64,000 nucleotides of DNA from Caenimonas aquaedulcis (GCF_015831345.1 NZ_JADWYS010000001.1:1002118-1066117); one strand, 5' to 3'; counted from the stretch's first letter, positions 17,280-26,218 are shown. The notes: a model not told the origin generated them from the letters alone. Translations and numbers: made by a program.

Positions 17280-17947
17280 AAGATCCTCCGGCCCGCAAGC
17301 GCCACGAACACCAGGAGCACCACCGCCGCGGCGCCGACGGCCGCGCCGGCGGCCCACAGCACCTGCTTGTCGCCCTTCACCCGGGCGCCCGCCTGATCGT
17401 TGCCGCCGGGCCAGGGTGTGGCGGCCGGAAACCATTCGACGAGTTCACCGGCCGACTCCGGCGTGAAGAGTTCCAGCGTGACGCGGCGCAGAGGCGCGGC
17501 GGCTGCCTCGCCGGTGCGCAGCCACAGGTCGACCTGTGTCGCGCGGATGCGCGCGTGCACGATGTCGCCCACTTGCAGCTTCACCCTGTCCTGCCTCCAG
17601 CCGAATCCCTTGCGGAACGTACCGGCAATGCGCAGCACGGGCCCCTGCACGCGCACCTCGACTTCGCCCGCGAAGGCGGGGATCTGCAATTCCCTGCCTT
17701 CGGCCTCGACCAGCCCGGCGGCGAACGTGGCCTGCACCACCGAGAAGCTCTGGCTGCGGTCCGCGTTGAACTGCCCGGGCGGGCGCGTGCCGATCAGCCG
17801 CGCGACCGTGGACTGCGACCCGTCCGTCCCGATGAGCACGTGGTCGCTGGTCAGCGCCTTCTTGATGCGCATGCCGACGATCGTGCGCCGGTCGTACGGG
17901 CCGATCTTGCGACCGTCCAGTACGACGTGATATTGAGCCTCTTCCAC
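17276..17947 (-). CDS. Membrane-anchored protein with GYF_2/DUF4339-like N-terminus
   Basis: I do not recognise the 223-residue protein as a named gene. The N-terminus (YHVVLDGRKIGPYDRRTIVGM, about residues 6-26, then ALTSDHVLIGTDGSQSTVA) has the repeat shape of GYF_2/DUF4339 domains, which bind partner proteins. A middle domain of beta-rich character (about 60-165) follows, and one C-terminal membrane helix (about 197-217) ends in a short basic tail. That layout predicts a tail-anchored inner-membrane protein with most of its mass in the cytoplasm. The start is GTG with GGGGGC about 6 bases upstream. It is divergent from the LOG gene and convergent with the DUF3445 gene. Confidence 0.62.
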   Translation of the reverse strand: MEEAQYHVVLDGRKIGPYDRRTIVGMRIKKALTSDHVLIGTDGSQSTVARLIGTRPPGQFNADRSQSFSVVQATFAAGLVEAEGRELQIPAFAGEVEVRVQGPVLRIAGTFRKGFGWRQDRVKLQVGDIVHARIRATQVDLWLRTGEAAAAPLRRVTLELFTPESAGELVEWFPAATPWPGGNDQAGARVKGDKQVLWAAGAAVGAAAVVLLVFVALAGRRIF

Positions 17948-18017
17948 CTCGTGCCCCCGATTCTTGTAGGGCGAAAGGATAACGGAGAAGCCGGCGGATT
18001 GGCATCAAAATGAGGCC

Positions 18018-18884
18018 ATGCCTTCCTCTACACGCAACATCCACGACAGGCGCCTCGCCGACGCCTGGGCGACACTCAAGGCCCATTCCGATGCCGGCCT
18101 GCCGCTGGACCCCGACGCGAGCCGCCTCGCCTTCGCGGACCCCGAATTCCTCCTGCGGCGCGAGACGCGCGGCATCCGATTCCAGCTCGAGCTGCTCAAG
18201 CCCGACCTGGAGCAGCAGGCGCACGGCATCGAGAACACCATCGTCGTGTTCGGCAGCGCGCGCTTTCGCAGCGCGGACGATGCCGCGGCCCTCGTCGCGG
18301 AAGCCGAAGCGTCCGGCGACGAGGCGCTCGTGTTTCGCGCGCGGGCGCTCGCGCGCAATGCGCATTACTACGAGAAGGCGCGCGCGTTCGGCAGCCTGGT
18401 CGCGAAGTACAGCGCGGGCAAGGACCCGCGCGACATGCTGTTCATCTGCACCGGCGGCGGCCCGGGCATCATGCAGGCGGCCAATCGCGGCGCGCATGAA
18501 GCCGACGGCGTGAGCGTGGGCCTGGCGATCGCCCTGCCGATGGAGGAAGCGGCGAACCCGTACGTCACGCCCGAGCTCTCGTTCAAGTTCCACTACTTCG
18601 CGCTGCGCAAGATGCACTTCATGATGCGCGCGAAAGCGCTCGTCGCATTCCCGGGCGGCTTCGGCACGCTCGACGAACTCTTCGAGGTGATCACGCTCGT
18701 GCAGACCCGCAAGGCCAAGCAGGTGCCCATCGTGCTGTTCGGCACCGACTACTGGAAGCGCCTCATCAACTTCGACGTGCTGATCGAGGAAGGCGTCATT
18801 TCGCCGGCCGACCTGGACCTCTTCCAGTACGCGGACGACGCGGAAACCGCCTGGGAGCTGATCAGGACGTTCTACCGGATTTGA
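18018..18884 (+). CDS. LOG-family nucleotide 5'-monophosphate phosphoribohydrolase
   Basis: The 288-residue protein carries the two LOG hallmarks: CTGGGPGIMQAANRGAHEAD (about residues 148-167) and FPGGFGTLDELFEVIT (about 211-226), with a Rossmann-like VVFGSARF strand near 75. LOG enzymes cleave nucleoside monophosphates to base plus ribose 5-phosphate, and some make cytokinins; lysine-decarboxylase annotations of this family are wrong. The N-terminal extension of about 70 residues before the fold is typical of the longer bacterial group. It is a single gene whose end overlaps the convergent MFS gene by 23 bases. Confidence 0.88.
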   Translation: MPSSTRNIHDRRLADAWATLKAHSDAGLPLDPDASRLAFADPEFLLRRETRGIRFQLELLKPDLEQQAHGIENTIVVFGSARFRSADDAAALVAEAEASGDEALVFRARALARNAHYYEKARAFGSLVAKYSAGKDPRDMLFICTGGGPGIMQAANRGAHEADGVSVGLAIALPMEEAANPYVTPELSFKFHYFALRKMHFMMRAKALVAFPGGFGTLDELFEVITLVQTRKAKQVPIVLFGTDYWKRLINFDVLIEEGVISPADLDLFQYADDAETAWELIRTFYRI

Positions 18885-20022
18885 GTCCGCGCGTGAGGTG
18901 CGTGCCCGCGCCCACGGCCGCGCCGACCACCCAGAACACGCCGGAGATTCCGATGACCGCGCCGGCTGCCCCGAACAGCATGGGCATGCCGACGCTCGAT
19001 GCGTTGATCAGCATGATGCGCAGCGCCACCGCCTCCCCGTGCCGGGACTCGGGCGTGATCTGGTGCAGGGTGCTCATGATCATCGGCTGCACCGACCCGA
19101 GCGCGATGCCCAGCGCGACGGAGCACAGGCCCATGAACAGCGAAGCGTGCATGAACGGGTAGATGCCGAAGACGAGGGCCGTCGCGGCCATGGCCCACAT
19201 CAGCATCTGCGACTCCTTCACCTGCGAGGCCAGCAGCGGGATGGCGACGCGCACGAGCGCGGCGGCGATCGCGAAACAACCGAGGATCGTGCCGATCACC
19301 GAAGCCGAGATGCCGCGCTCGTGGCCGAGCACCGGCACGACGAAGGTATGGACGTCCCAGCAGGACGACAGCAGCCAGTTGATCAACAGCAGCCGCCGGA
19401 ACATGGGCTCGCGCAGCAGGTTCCATGTGGGCCCGTGCTGCTCGCCTTCCGCACGGATCACCGGCGGCAACTCCTGGGCGGTACGCACCCAGTACCACGC
19501 GAACATCGGCAGCAGCGCCATCAGGAGGAAGGCGCCGCGAAAGCCCGCGTTGTCGATCATCAATCCGGCGGCGAACGGCCCCACGAAGTTGGAGACCGCG
19601 GGGCCGATCGCAAGCCACGAGAACACCTGCTTGAGCTCCGTCGGGCTGGAGGCCGCGCGCCCCACGTGCCGCTGAAGCGCGATCGACGCGGTACCGGTCG
19701 CCCCGCCCGTCAGGAGCGCCGCGACGCACAGCACCGGAAAGATCGGGAATGCGACCGCGAGGCCCGCGCCCAGGGTCGCGGCGATCACCGCGAGGCCGAT
19801 GGGTCGCTTCAACCCGTGGCGGTCCGCATAGCGCCCGGAGGGCAGCGCGAGAAACACCTGCGTGAGCGCGAACAGGGCCAGCAACACGCCCACGGCAGCC
19901 TCGCTGTAGCCCTGCTTGAGGGCGAGGAGCGGCGCCGCCAGCCGCGTGCCGGCCATGCACGCATGCACGCAGATCTGCGCGGCGATGAGCCGTGCGAGTT
20001 CGGGCTTGAGGCCGCCGCTCAT
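18862..20022 (-). CDS. Major facilitator superfamily transporter
   Basis: The 386-residue protein has twelve predicted helices and the MFS loop 2-3 signature as GRYADRHGLKRP (about residues 62-73), plus a helix-5-like AIGPAVSNFVGPFAAGLMID. It resembles drug or metabolite exporters of the DHA1 type; the substrate is unknown. The ATG overlaps the rmuC stop by 4 bases (ATGA), so rmuC and this gene are co-translated, although their functions look unrelated. The 3' end overlaps the LOG gene. Confidence 0.9.
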   Translation of the reverse strand: MSGGLKPELARLIAAQICVHACMAGTRLAAPLLALKQGYSEAAVGVLLALFALTQVFLALPSGRYADRHGLKRPIGLAVIAATLGAGLAVAFPIFPVLCVAALLTGGATGTASIALQRHVGRAASSPTELKQVFSWLAIGPAVSNFVGPFAAGLMIDNAGFRGAFLLMALLPMFAWYWVRTAQELPPVIRAEGEQHGPTWNLLREPMFRRLLLINWLLSSCWDVHTFVVPVLGHERGISASVIGTILGCFAIAAALVRVAIPLLASQVKESQMLMWAMAATALVFGIYPFMHASLFMGLCSVALGIALGSVQPMIMSTLHQITPESRHGEAVALRIMLINASSVGMPMLFGAAGAVIGISGVFWVVGAAVGAGTHLTRGLKSGRTS

Positions 20023-21356
20023 GGCGACGGCTCGTCCCCTTCCGCGGCGGGCGGCAGCAGCGCCTGCGCCTGCGCCTCGGGCAGCGCCTCCACCACTTTC
20101 AGTGCGCGGCGCATCTGGTTCGTGCGCGTGCTCGCGGTGTCGAGCGTGTCGGAGGCCTTGCGCACCTGGTCGCGGATCTTCTCGACCCAGGTGCCGTAGC
20201 GCTCGAATTCCGTCTTGACGGCCCCGAGCACCTTCCAGACCTCCGACGCCTGCTGCTCCAGCGCGAGCGTGCGAAATCCCATGTGCAGGCTGTTGAGCAT
20301 CGCCAGCAAGGTCGTCGGGCCGGCGAGCGTCACGCGATAGTCGCGCTGCAGGCTGTCCATGAGCCCGGGCCGGCGGAGCACTTCCGCGTACAGGCTCTCG
20401 ATCGGCAGGAACAGGATCGCGAAGTCCGTCGTGTGGGGCGGGCACAGGTAGCTCGCGCTGATCGACTTGGCTTCAATCCGGATGCGCGACTCGAGCGCGC
20501 GCGCCGCGATGTCCGCCGCGGCCGGGTCGGCGCGGTCGTGCGCGTCGAGCAGGCGCTCGTAATCGTCGCGCGGAAACTTCGCGTCGACCGGCAGCCACAC
20601 CGGCGTGCCGTCGCCGCTGCGGCCGGGGAAGCGGATCGCGAAGTCCACGCGCTGGTTGCTGTTCGGCTTGGTCTCCACCTGCTTGCCGTATTGCTCGTTC
20701 GTGAGCACCTGCTCGAGCAGCGCCTCGAGCTGCACCTCGCCGAACATGCCGCGCGTCTTCACGTTCGTCAGCACGCGCTGCAGGTCGCCCACGCCCTGCG
20801 CCAGGGACTGCATCTCGCCCAGGCCCTTGTGCACCTGCTCGAGGCGGTCCGCGACCTGCTTGAAGCTCTCGCCCAAGCGCGTCTCCAGCGTGGTCTGCAG
20901 CTTCTCGTCCACGGTCCTGCGCATCTCGTCGAGCTTCGCGGCGTTCGTCTGCTGCAGCAGCGCGAGCTGCGACTCGAGGGTCGTGCGCACCTCGGCCATG
21001 CGCCTCGCATTCGAATCGCCGAGCCCCTGCAGCTGCATCGCGAGCGTGTCCGAGAGCGACTTCTGCAGGAGCGCAAGCTGCTGCCCGAAGGCGTCGATCT
21101 GGACGTTCTGCGTGCGCGTGGCCTCGGCGCCCTGCTTCACCAGCGCGTCCTGGAAGGTGGCGAGCGTGTGCGTGAGCTCGGTTCGAGCGCCGCGGGACGA
21201 TTCGCTGATCTCGCGCCGCAGCTCACGCTCCATCCGCTCGTTCGCGGCCAGCAATTCCGATTTCGCGCCTTCGTTGACCGGGGGCTTGCGCGTGAGGACG
21301 ATGAAGGCGACGACGAGGTTCGCGACGGCCAGGGCGATGATGATCCAGATTTCCAC
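20019..21356 (-). CDS. rmuC: DNA recombination protein RmuC
   Basis: The 445-residue protein begins with one membrane helix (about residues 3-22), then a long coiled coil (about 30-190; repeated LQ/EL heptads), and the RmuC nuclease-like domain (about 190-400) with the motifs RGMFGEVQLEALLEQVL, VDFAIRFPGR, PVDAKFPRDDYERL and FLPIESLYAEV. RmuC limits recombination between inverted repeats, and its fold is related to restriction endonucleases. The start is GTG. It lies 8 bases downstream of the 2-hydroxyacid dehydrogenase on the same strand direction of reading, so the carrier-dehydrogenase-rmuC-MFS genes do not share an obvious function but are tightly packed. Confidence 0.93.
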   Translation of the reverse strand: MEIWIIIALAVANLVVAFIVLTRKPPVNEGAKSELLAANERMERELRREISESSRGARTELTHTLATFQDALVKQGAEATRTQNVQIDAFGQQLALLQKSLSDTLAMQLQGLGDSNARRMAEVRTTLESQLALLQQTNAAKLDEMRRTVDEKLQTTLETRLGESFKQVADRLEQVHKGLGEMQSLAQGVGDLQRVLTNVKTRGMFGEVQLEALLEQVLTNEQYGKQVETKPNSNQRVDFAIRFPGRSGDGTPVWLPVDAKFPRDDYERLLDAHDRADPAAADIAARALESRIRIEAKSISASYLCPPHTTDFAILFLPIESLYAEVLRRPGLMDSLQRDYRVTLAGPTTLLAMLNSLHMGFRTLALEQQASEVWKVLGAVKTEFERYGTWVEKIRDQVRKASDTLDTASTRTNQMRRALKVVEALPEAQAQALLPPAAEGDEPSP

Positions 21357-21364
21357 TCGGGCTC

Positions 21365-22345
21365 TCAGTTCAGGACTTCGGGGTTCAGCGGGTTCAGAGG
21401 CTTGCCGTGCACGAGGAAGCCGATCAGGTTGTCGGCGGCCAGGTTCGCCATCGCCAGGCGCGTGGGCACCGTCGCGCTCGCGATATGGGGCGTCAGGACG
21501 ACGTTGGGCACGGTGAGCAGGTCCGGATGGACCTTCGGTTCTCCCTCGAACACGTCCAGGCCCGCGGCGGCGATCGTGCGCGCGCGCAAGGCCGCGGCCA
21601 GCGCGGCATCATCCACGATCCCGCCGCGCGCGATGTTGACGAGCGTGGCCGTCGGCTTCATCTTCGCAAGCTCCGCCGCGCCGATCGCATGGTGCGACGA
21701 CGCGGAATAAGGCAGCACGAGCACCAGGTGGTCGGCTGTCGCCAGCAGTTCGTCCTTGGTCACGTAGCGCGCCTTGCACTGCGCTTCGAGGTCGGGGGTG
21801 AGCCGCGAGCGGTTGTGATAGATCACGTTCATGCCGAAGCCGTGCGCGCCGCGGCGCGCGATGCCCTGCCCGATGCGTCCCATGCCCAGGATGCCCAGCG
21901 TGCTGCCGTGCACGTCGGAGCCGGCGAACATGTCGTAGCTCCAGCGGTTCCATTTCCCGGCGCGCAGGAAATGCTCGCTTTCCGCCATGCGCCGCGCGGT
22001 GGCCATCAGAAGCGCGAAGCCGAAATCCGCGGTGGTCTCGGTGAGCACGTCGGGCGTGTTGGTCCCCAGGACGCGGCGCGCGGTCATGGCAGGCACGTCG
22101 AAGTTGTTGTAGCCGACCGCCATGTTCGCGCAGATCTTGAGCAGCGGCGCGCCCGCCATGGTTTCATCGTCGATGCGATCCCCGCCGGTGGTGAATGCGC
22201 CGACCTTGTCCTGCAGGCGCCTCGCCAGCTCCGCCTTGCTGAAAGGTTCGTCGGACCGATTGGTCTCGACCTCGAAGTGCTGGCCGAGCCTGGCAATCAC
22301 TTCGGGGAAGACCGCGCGGGCCATCAGGATCCTGGGCTTGTTCAT
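21365..22345 (-). CDS. D-isomer-specific 2-hydroxyacid dehydrogenase (glyoxylate/hydroxypyruvate reductase type)
   Basis: The 326-residue protein has the NAD(P)-binding Rossmann motif LGILGMGRIGQGIARR (about residues 148-163) and the family catalytic triad in LVNIARGGIVDD (Arg), LDVFEGEPKVHP (Glu) and NVVLTPHIASAT (His). The NRS sequence after the second beta strand suggests NADPH use, as in GhrB-type glyoxylate/hydroxypyruvate reductases. It probably reduces glyoxylate or hydroxypyruvate in the cytoplasm. The ATG overlaps the upstream carrier stop in an ATGA, hinting that the carrier may move a related organic acid. Confidence 0.92.
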   Translation of the reverse strand: MNKPRILMARAVFPEVIARLGQHFEVETNRSDEPFSKAELARRLQDKVGAFTTGGDRIDDETMAGAPLLKICANMAVGYNNFDVPAMTARRVLGTNTPDVLTETTADFGFALLMATARRMAESEHFLRAGKWNRWSYDMFAGSDVHGSTLGILGMGRIGQGIARRGAHGFGMNVIYHNRSRLTPDLEAQCKARYVTKDELLATADHLVLVLPYSASSHHAIGAAELAKMKPTATLVNIARGGIVDDAALAAALRARTIAAAGLDVFEGEPKVHPDLLTVPNVVLTPHIASATVPTRLAMANLAADNLIGFLVHGKPLNPLNPEVLN

Positions 22346-23583
22346 GGTGATGTGGTGTGTGAAGGAGCCGAAGGCGCGACCGGCGCATCGGGGTGCCAGC
22401 CGAGGACGGCCAGGAGGACGAAAAAGCCGATGACGTAGGCCAGTGCGATGTGCCAGCCCGCCTTGAGCCACGCACCCACGGACCGGGCTTCGGGGTACAT
22501 GTTGGCCAGCGCCACGCCCGCCGACGAGCCGAACCAGACCATCGAGCCGCCGAAGCCGACGGCGTAGGCGAGGAAGCCCCAGTCGTACCCACCCTGCCGC
22601 AAGGCCAGGGCGGTGAGCGGGATGTTGTCGAAGATGGCGCTCACGAATCCGAGCCCGAGCGCCGTCTGCCAGGAAGCGGCGGGCAGCTTCTGCACCGGCA
22701 TCATCGCCGCGCACATCACGAGCGCGAGGAGAAACATGGAGCCGCGGAAGGCGCCCGGGAGCAGGCTCCACGTCGGGCGGCGCCACGCGCTCGTGAGGCC
22801 GATGGCGAGCCAGACCGCAATCCCGATCACGGGGACCCGGTCGAGCACCGAGGCGTCGCGCAGGTTGAAGAAGATGTTCGCTCCCATCGCGGCCAGCAGG
22901 ATGACTGCCACGATGCCGAGCCGCGCGGAATCGACGCTCGCGCCCTCCGGGTTGTCCTTCATGATGGGCTGCAGCGCGTGCTGCTGGCGCGCCGCGAACA
23001 CGCCGAAGATCAGCATCGCGGTGACGGCGGCGGCATACGCTTCGAACACCTGGCCCGGCCGCACGCCGGCGATCCACATCATCGTCGTCGTGGTGTCGCC
23101 CACCACGCTGCCGGAGCCGCCTGCATTGCTCGCCGCGACGATGCCTGCGAGAAAACCGATGTGAACCCGCCTGCGGTACAGCACGGCAGCCATCGAGCCC
23201 CCGATCATCGCGGCGGCGATGTTGTCCAGGAAGCTCGACAACACGAAGACCAGCAGGAGCAGGCAAAAACCCCCCTTCCAGTCGTCCGGCAGGAAGCGCG
23301 GCAACAAGGCCGGCAGCCCGCTGCGCTCGAAGTGATCCGACAGCAGCGCGAAGCCCAGCAACAGGCCCAGCAGGTTGGCGACCGTGACCCATTCGTGCCC
23401 CAGCAGCTTCCACAGGCCCGGCACGCCGGCGACGCCGCCGAAATCGCCGAAGCCGAGCTTGAAGAGCGCGATGGCGGCGAGGCCGGTCAGTGCGACCGCC
23501 AGCGTGTGGTGGTGGAAAAGAGCCACGCCGGCCAGCGTGAGCGCGAAGAGGATGAAATCGATGGGGACGCCCGCGAACGACAA
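22342..23583 (-). CDS. ArsB/NhaD/CitM-superfamily membrane carrier
   Basis: The 413-residue protein has about ten to twelve helices. It contains paired SSFLDNIAAAMIGG and SAIFDNIPLTALAL motifs (two inverted repeats with D-N-I/P) and ASNAGGSGSVVGDTTTTMMW, which are hallmarks of the ion transporter superfamily including NhaD sodium/proton antiporters and citrate carriers. The D-N pairs suggest ion coupling; whether it moves sodium or an organic anion cannot be read. The start is TTG with GGAG 6 bases upstream. Translational coupling to the 2-hydroxyacid dehydrogenase favours an organic-acid role, which is inference. Confidence 0.83.
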   Translation of the reverse strand: MSFAGVPIDFILFALTLAGVALFHHHTLAVALTGLAAIALFKLGFGDFGGVAGVPGLWKLLGHEWVTVANLLGLLLGFALLSDHFERSGLPALLPRFLPDDWKGGFCLLLLVFVLSSFLDNIAAAMIGGSMAAVLYRRRVHIGFLAGIVAASNAGGSGSVVGDTTTTMMWIAGVRPGQVFEAYAAAVTAMLIFGVFAARQQHALQPIMKDNPEGASVDSARLGIVAVILLAAMGANIFFNLRDASVLDRVPVIGIAVWLAIGLTSAWRRPTWSLLPGAFRGSMFLLALVMCAAMMPVQKLPAASWQTALGLGFVSAIFDNIPLTALALRQGGYDWGFLAYAVGFGGSMVWFGSSAGVALANMYPEARSVGAWLKAGWHIALAYVIGFFVLLAVLGWHPDAPVAPSAPSHTTSP

Positions 23584-23755
23584 GCCGGTCTCCGAGAATT
23601 TTTCTGGGTGGGAAAGGGACGCTGCATTATGGACGCTCGACTGTAGGCGCCCGGCGACTGGCAGGAGCCTCCCTCCTCCTACCGCGCGCCCCGGACCCGG
23701 AATCTACAGTGGTTTATCGCCTCTGAGACGAGGCCTCACTTCGCGGGAGCGCCAA

Positions 23756-23977
23756 ATGAACCACGATCGGATCGAAGGACGCTGGAAACAGGTCAAGGGA
23801 AAAATCAGGGAGCAGTGGGGCAAGCTCACGGAGGACGACCTGGACGTCATCGCGGGCAAGCGCGACCAGCTGCTCGGCCGCATCCAGCAGCGTCACGGCT
23901 TCGCGAAGGAAGAGGCCGAGCAGCAGGTCGACACCTTCGAGCGCCGCAACCCGGACTTCAAGTTCGAGAAGTCCTGA
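23756..23977 (+). CDS. CsbD-family general stress protein
   Basis: The 73-residue highly charged helical protein has the CsbD signature: MNHDRIEGRWKQVKGKIREQ at the start, then WGKLTEDDLDVIAGKRDQLLG and a C-terminal FERRN. Family members such as E. coli YjbJ are abundant in stationary phase and under osmotic stress; their molecular role is unknown. A GGGAG box lies 7 bases before the ATG. The 172 bases upstream show no clear sigma-70 promoter, which fits stress-sigma control, but I cannot show that. Confidence 0.93.
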   Translation: MNHDRIEGRWKQVKGKIREQWGKLTEDDLDVIAGKRDQLLGRIQQRHGFAKEEAEQQVDTFERRNPDFKFEKS

Positions 23978-23995
23978 GCGCGGCTCGGCGGGCGT

Positions 23996-24733
23996 TCAGT
24001 CGAGCCAGTGCGTGAACGCTTCCACCGGCACGCGCGGCGTGTGGAAGGCGTTCACCTTGTGCGATTCGTCGGCGTGGCCGAGCGCCATGCCGCACACGAG
24101 CATCTCGTCCTCGCCGGCGCCGATGTGCGGCAGGATGATCCTTCCGAAGCCGTTCCACGCAGCCTGCGGGCAGGTGTGCAGTCCGCGCGCCCGCGCCGCC
24201 ACCATGATGTTTTCCATGAACATGCCGTAGTCCACCAGGGACCCCCGGCCCATCACGCGGTCGAGCGTGAACATGAGCCCGACGGGTGCGTCGAAAAACC
24301 TGAAGTTGCGATGGTGCTGCGCGTGCATCTTGTCCTTCTCGCCTTTCGCGATGCCCAGCAGGCCATAGAGGCCCCAGCCGTTTTCCCGGCGGCGGTCGAT
24401 GTAGGGCGACACCCATTTCTCCGGGTAGTAGTCGTACTCTTCCTTGTACGAAGCGGCGAGCGACGGGTCGGCGTAGATCGCATCGTGCGCGGCACAGACT
24501 TTCCCGACCAGGGCGTCGCGGCTCGCGCCCTGCAGCACGTAGACCTTCCAGGGCTGGCAATTGGTGCCCGAGGGCGCGCGGCTTGCGACACGAAGGATGT
24601 CGGCGATCGTGTCGCGCGCCACCGGAGTCGGCAGGAACGCACGGCACGAAAAGCGGCTCTCGATCGCCGCGTCCACGCTCGCCATGTCCTGCACGACGGT
24701 CGACACCTGCGCGGTGCCCGGTTGGTCATTCAT
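23996..24733 (-). CDS. Nitroreductase family protein
   Basis: The 245-residue FMN oxidoreductase has the family's FMN-phosphate site SRFSCRAF (about residues 28-35), RAPSGTNCQPWKVYVL (about 52-67) and the C-terminal LPHIGAGEDEMLVCGMALGHAD. It would reduce nitroaromatics, quinones or enones with NAD(P)H. It is the last gene of a three-gene unit (HDAC-like, thioesterase, nitroreductase) with 4-bp ATGA overlaps at each junction. It converges on csbD with 18 bases between their ends. Confidence 0.9.
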   Translation of the reverse strand: MNDQPGTAQVSTVVQDMASVDAAIESRFSCRAFLPTPVARDTIADILRVASRAPSGTNCQPWKVYVLQGASRDALVGKVCAAHDAIYADPSLAASYKEEYDYYPEKWVSPYIDRRRENGWGLYGLLGIAKGEKDKMHAQHHRNFRFFDAPVGLMFTLDRVMGRGSLVDYGMFMENIMVAARARGLHTCPQAAWNGFGRIILPHIGAGEDEMLVCGMALGHADESHKVNAFHTPRVPVEAFTHWLD

Positions 24734-25176
24734 TGAAGCGCCTCCAGGACGGACCTGAGTTTCTCGGGAAGGGACACCGGCCGGCGCGTCGCCCGGTCGA
24801 CGTAGACGTGGATGAAGTGCCCGCGCGCGGCGGTCATGGGCTCGCCCTGCACGAAGAGGCCCACTTCGTAGCGCACGCTCGACTTGCCCATGTGCGCGAC
24901 GCGCAAGCCCGCCTCGACGGTCTGGGGGAATTCGATCGCGGAAAAATAGTTGCACTGCGTCTCGATGACGAGGCCGATGGTCTCGCCGCGGTGGATATCC
25001 AGCGCGCCGGCCTCGATGAGGTGGGCGTTGACCACTGTGTCGAACCAGCTGTAGTAGACGACGTTGTTGACGTGGCCGTAGGCGTCGTTGTCGGCCCACC
25101 GGGTGCCGATGGTGCGGAACGCGCGATAAGCGCTGCGCGGTTCAGGTTGGGGCTTGGGCGCGGCGGAAGGACTCAT
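24730..25176 (-). CDS. Acyl-CoA thioesterase, hotdog fold (YbgC/FadM type)
   Basis: The 148-residue protein has the 4-hydroxybenzoyl-CoA thioesterase-like motif TRWADNDAYGHVNNVVYYSWFD, split here as RWADNDAYGHVNN and VVYYSWFD (about residues 26-46), with the catalytic Asp in WADND. It hydrolyses acyl-CoA esters in the cytoplasm. Both ends overlap neighbours by ATGA: the start with the HDAC-like gene stop and the stop with the nitroreductase start. An N-terminal Pro-rich stretch of 15 residues precedes the fold. Confidence 0.88.
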   Translation of the reverse strand: MSPSAAPKPQPEPRSAYRAFRTIGTRWADNDAYGHVNNVVYYSWFDTVVNAHLIEAGALDIHRGETIGLVIETQCNYFSAIEFPQTVEAGLRVAHMGKSSVRYEVGLFVQGEPMTAARGHFIHVYVDRATRRPVSLPEKLRSVLEALQ

Positions 25177-26111
25177 CGGCTGCGATTCTGCCAGCGCTCG
25201 TGGTACCGCGCCGCGACGCGGAAGGTGTTGACCTGGACCTGCACCGTGTCCTCGATGCGTGTGCCGTAGCCGCCGGCCATCGCGAAGGCCAGCGGCACGC
25301 GCCGCTGCCACGCCCAGTCGAAGACGCGGCGGTCGCGGGCCTCGAGCCCGTCCCAGGTGAGCTTGAGGCGGCCGAGGCGATCGCCTTCGTGCGGGTCCGC
25401 GCCCGCAAGGTAGATCACGAGGCCGGGATCGAAGCGCCGGTCGAGTTCGTCGAGCGCGAGGTCGAGCGCGTGCAGGTACTCCTCGTCGCCGCAGCCGTCG
25501 GGCAGGTCCACGTCCAGGTCGCTCTCCTCCTTGCGGAAGGGGAAGTTCTTCTGCCCGTGCATCGACAGCGTGAAGACGCTGGGGTCGCCCCGGAAGATGC
25601 GCGCGGTCCCGTTACCCTGGTGCACGTCGAGGTCCACGATGGCCACGCGCAGGGGGCGGGCGTGCGAGCGCGCCCACTCGGCCTGCATCAGGCGCGACGC
25701 CACCGCGGCGTCGTTGAAGACGCAGAAGCCGCCGCCCTTGTCCGCATACGAATGGTGGGTGCCGCCCGCGATGTTCGCGGACACGCCCTCGCGCAGGGAG
25801 GCACGGCAAGCCGAGATGGTCGCGCCGACGGAACGCCGGGCCCGCTCCGCCATCGCTTCGCTCCACGGAAACCCGATTTCCCGCATCGCCCTGGGGTCGA
25901 GCGTCCCGTCCGCGATCGACTGGATGTAGGCCGGGGTATGGACCAGCGCGAGTTCGCCGTCGGTCGCCGGCAGCGCCTGCCCCAAGCGGACGGACGGCAG
26001 CTCATCCGCCAGCCGGTCGCGCAGGAGCTGGTATTTGGCCATCGGGAAGCGGTGGCCGGGCGGCAGCGGCAGCACGAACTGCGTGGCGTAGAAAACCTGC
26101 ATCGCTGTCAT
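25173..26111 (-). CDS. Histone deacetylase-superfamily protein (AcuC/acetylpolyamine amidohydrolase-like)
   Basis: The 312-residue protein has the arginase/deacetylase fold signature: the HH pair at 119-120 in AGGTHHSYADKGGGFCVFND, and zinc ligands Asp162 and His164 in VDLDVHQGNGTA with Asp239 in LAGADPHEGD. These are intact, so it should be a zinc-dependent deacetylase. Substrates in bacteria include acetyl-lysine proteins and acetylpolyamines. A TTG-free ATG at 26111 is used; ATG 26102 (MQVFYATQF) is an equally good start. It leads a three-gene coupled operon with a thioesterase and a nitroreductase, and is divergent from phaP. Confidence 0.9.
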   Translation of the reverse strand: MTAMQVFYATQFVLPLPPGHRFPMAKYQLLRDRLADELPSVRLGQALPATDGELALVHTPAYIQSIADGTLDPRAMREIGFPWSEAMAERARRSVGATISACRASLREGVSANIAGGTHHSYADKGGGFCVFNDAAVASRLMQAEWARSHARPLRVAIVDLDVHQGNGTARIFRGDPSVFTLSMHGQKNFPFRKEESDLDVDLPDGCGDEEYLHALDLALDELDRRFDPGLVIYLAGADPHEGDRLGRLKLTWDGLEARDRRVFDWAWQRRVPLAFAMAGGYGTRIEDTVQVQVNTFRVAARYHERWQNRSR

Positions 26112-26159
26112 TGTGAAGCGGGCTCCCCGGCCGGCGTTTTAGGGGGGCGTTCCTAGATT

Positions 26160-26173
26160 GCTGCAATGCAACA
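26160..26173. promoter_or_regulatory. Candidate PhaR operator 1 upstream of phaP
   Basis: GCTGCAATGCAACA has a TGC-N3-GCA core and lies just upstream of the phaP -35 box. A second copy differing at one base occurs at 26219-26232. PhaR repressors of Burkholderiales bind TGC-rich dyads at phaP promoters. Confidence 0.6.
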
Positions 26174-26181
26174 AAAACCGC

Positions 26182-26209
26182 TTGCCATCCGGCGCACCGT
26201 CCCTATAAT
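26182..26209 (+). promoter_or_regulatory. Sigma-70 promoter of phaP
   Basis: TTGCCA (26182-26187), a 16-base spacer and TATAAT (26204-26209) lie about 92 bases before the phaP start codon, framed by the two PhaR-like sites. Confidence 0.72.
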
Positions 26210-26218
26210 TCAATCCAT

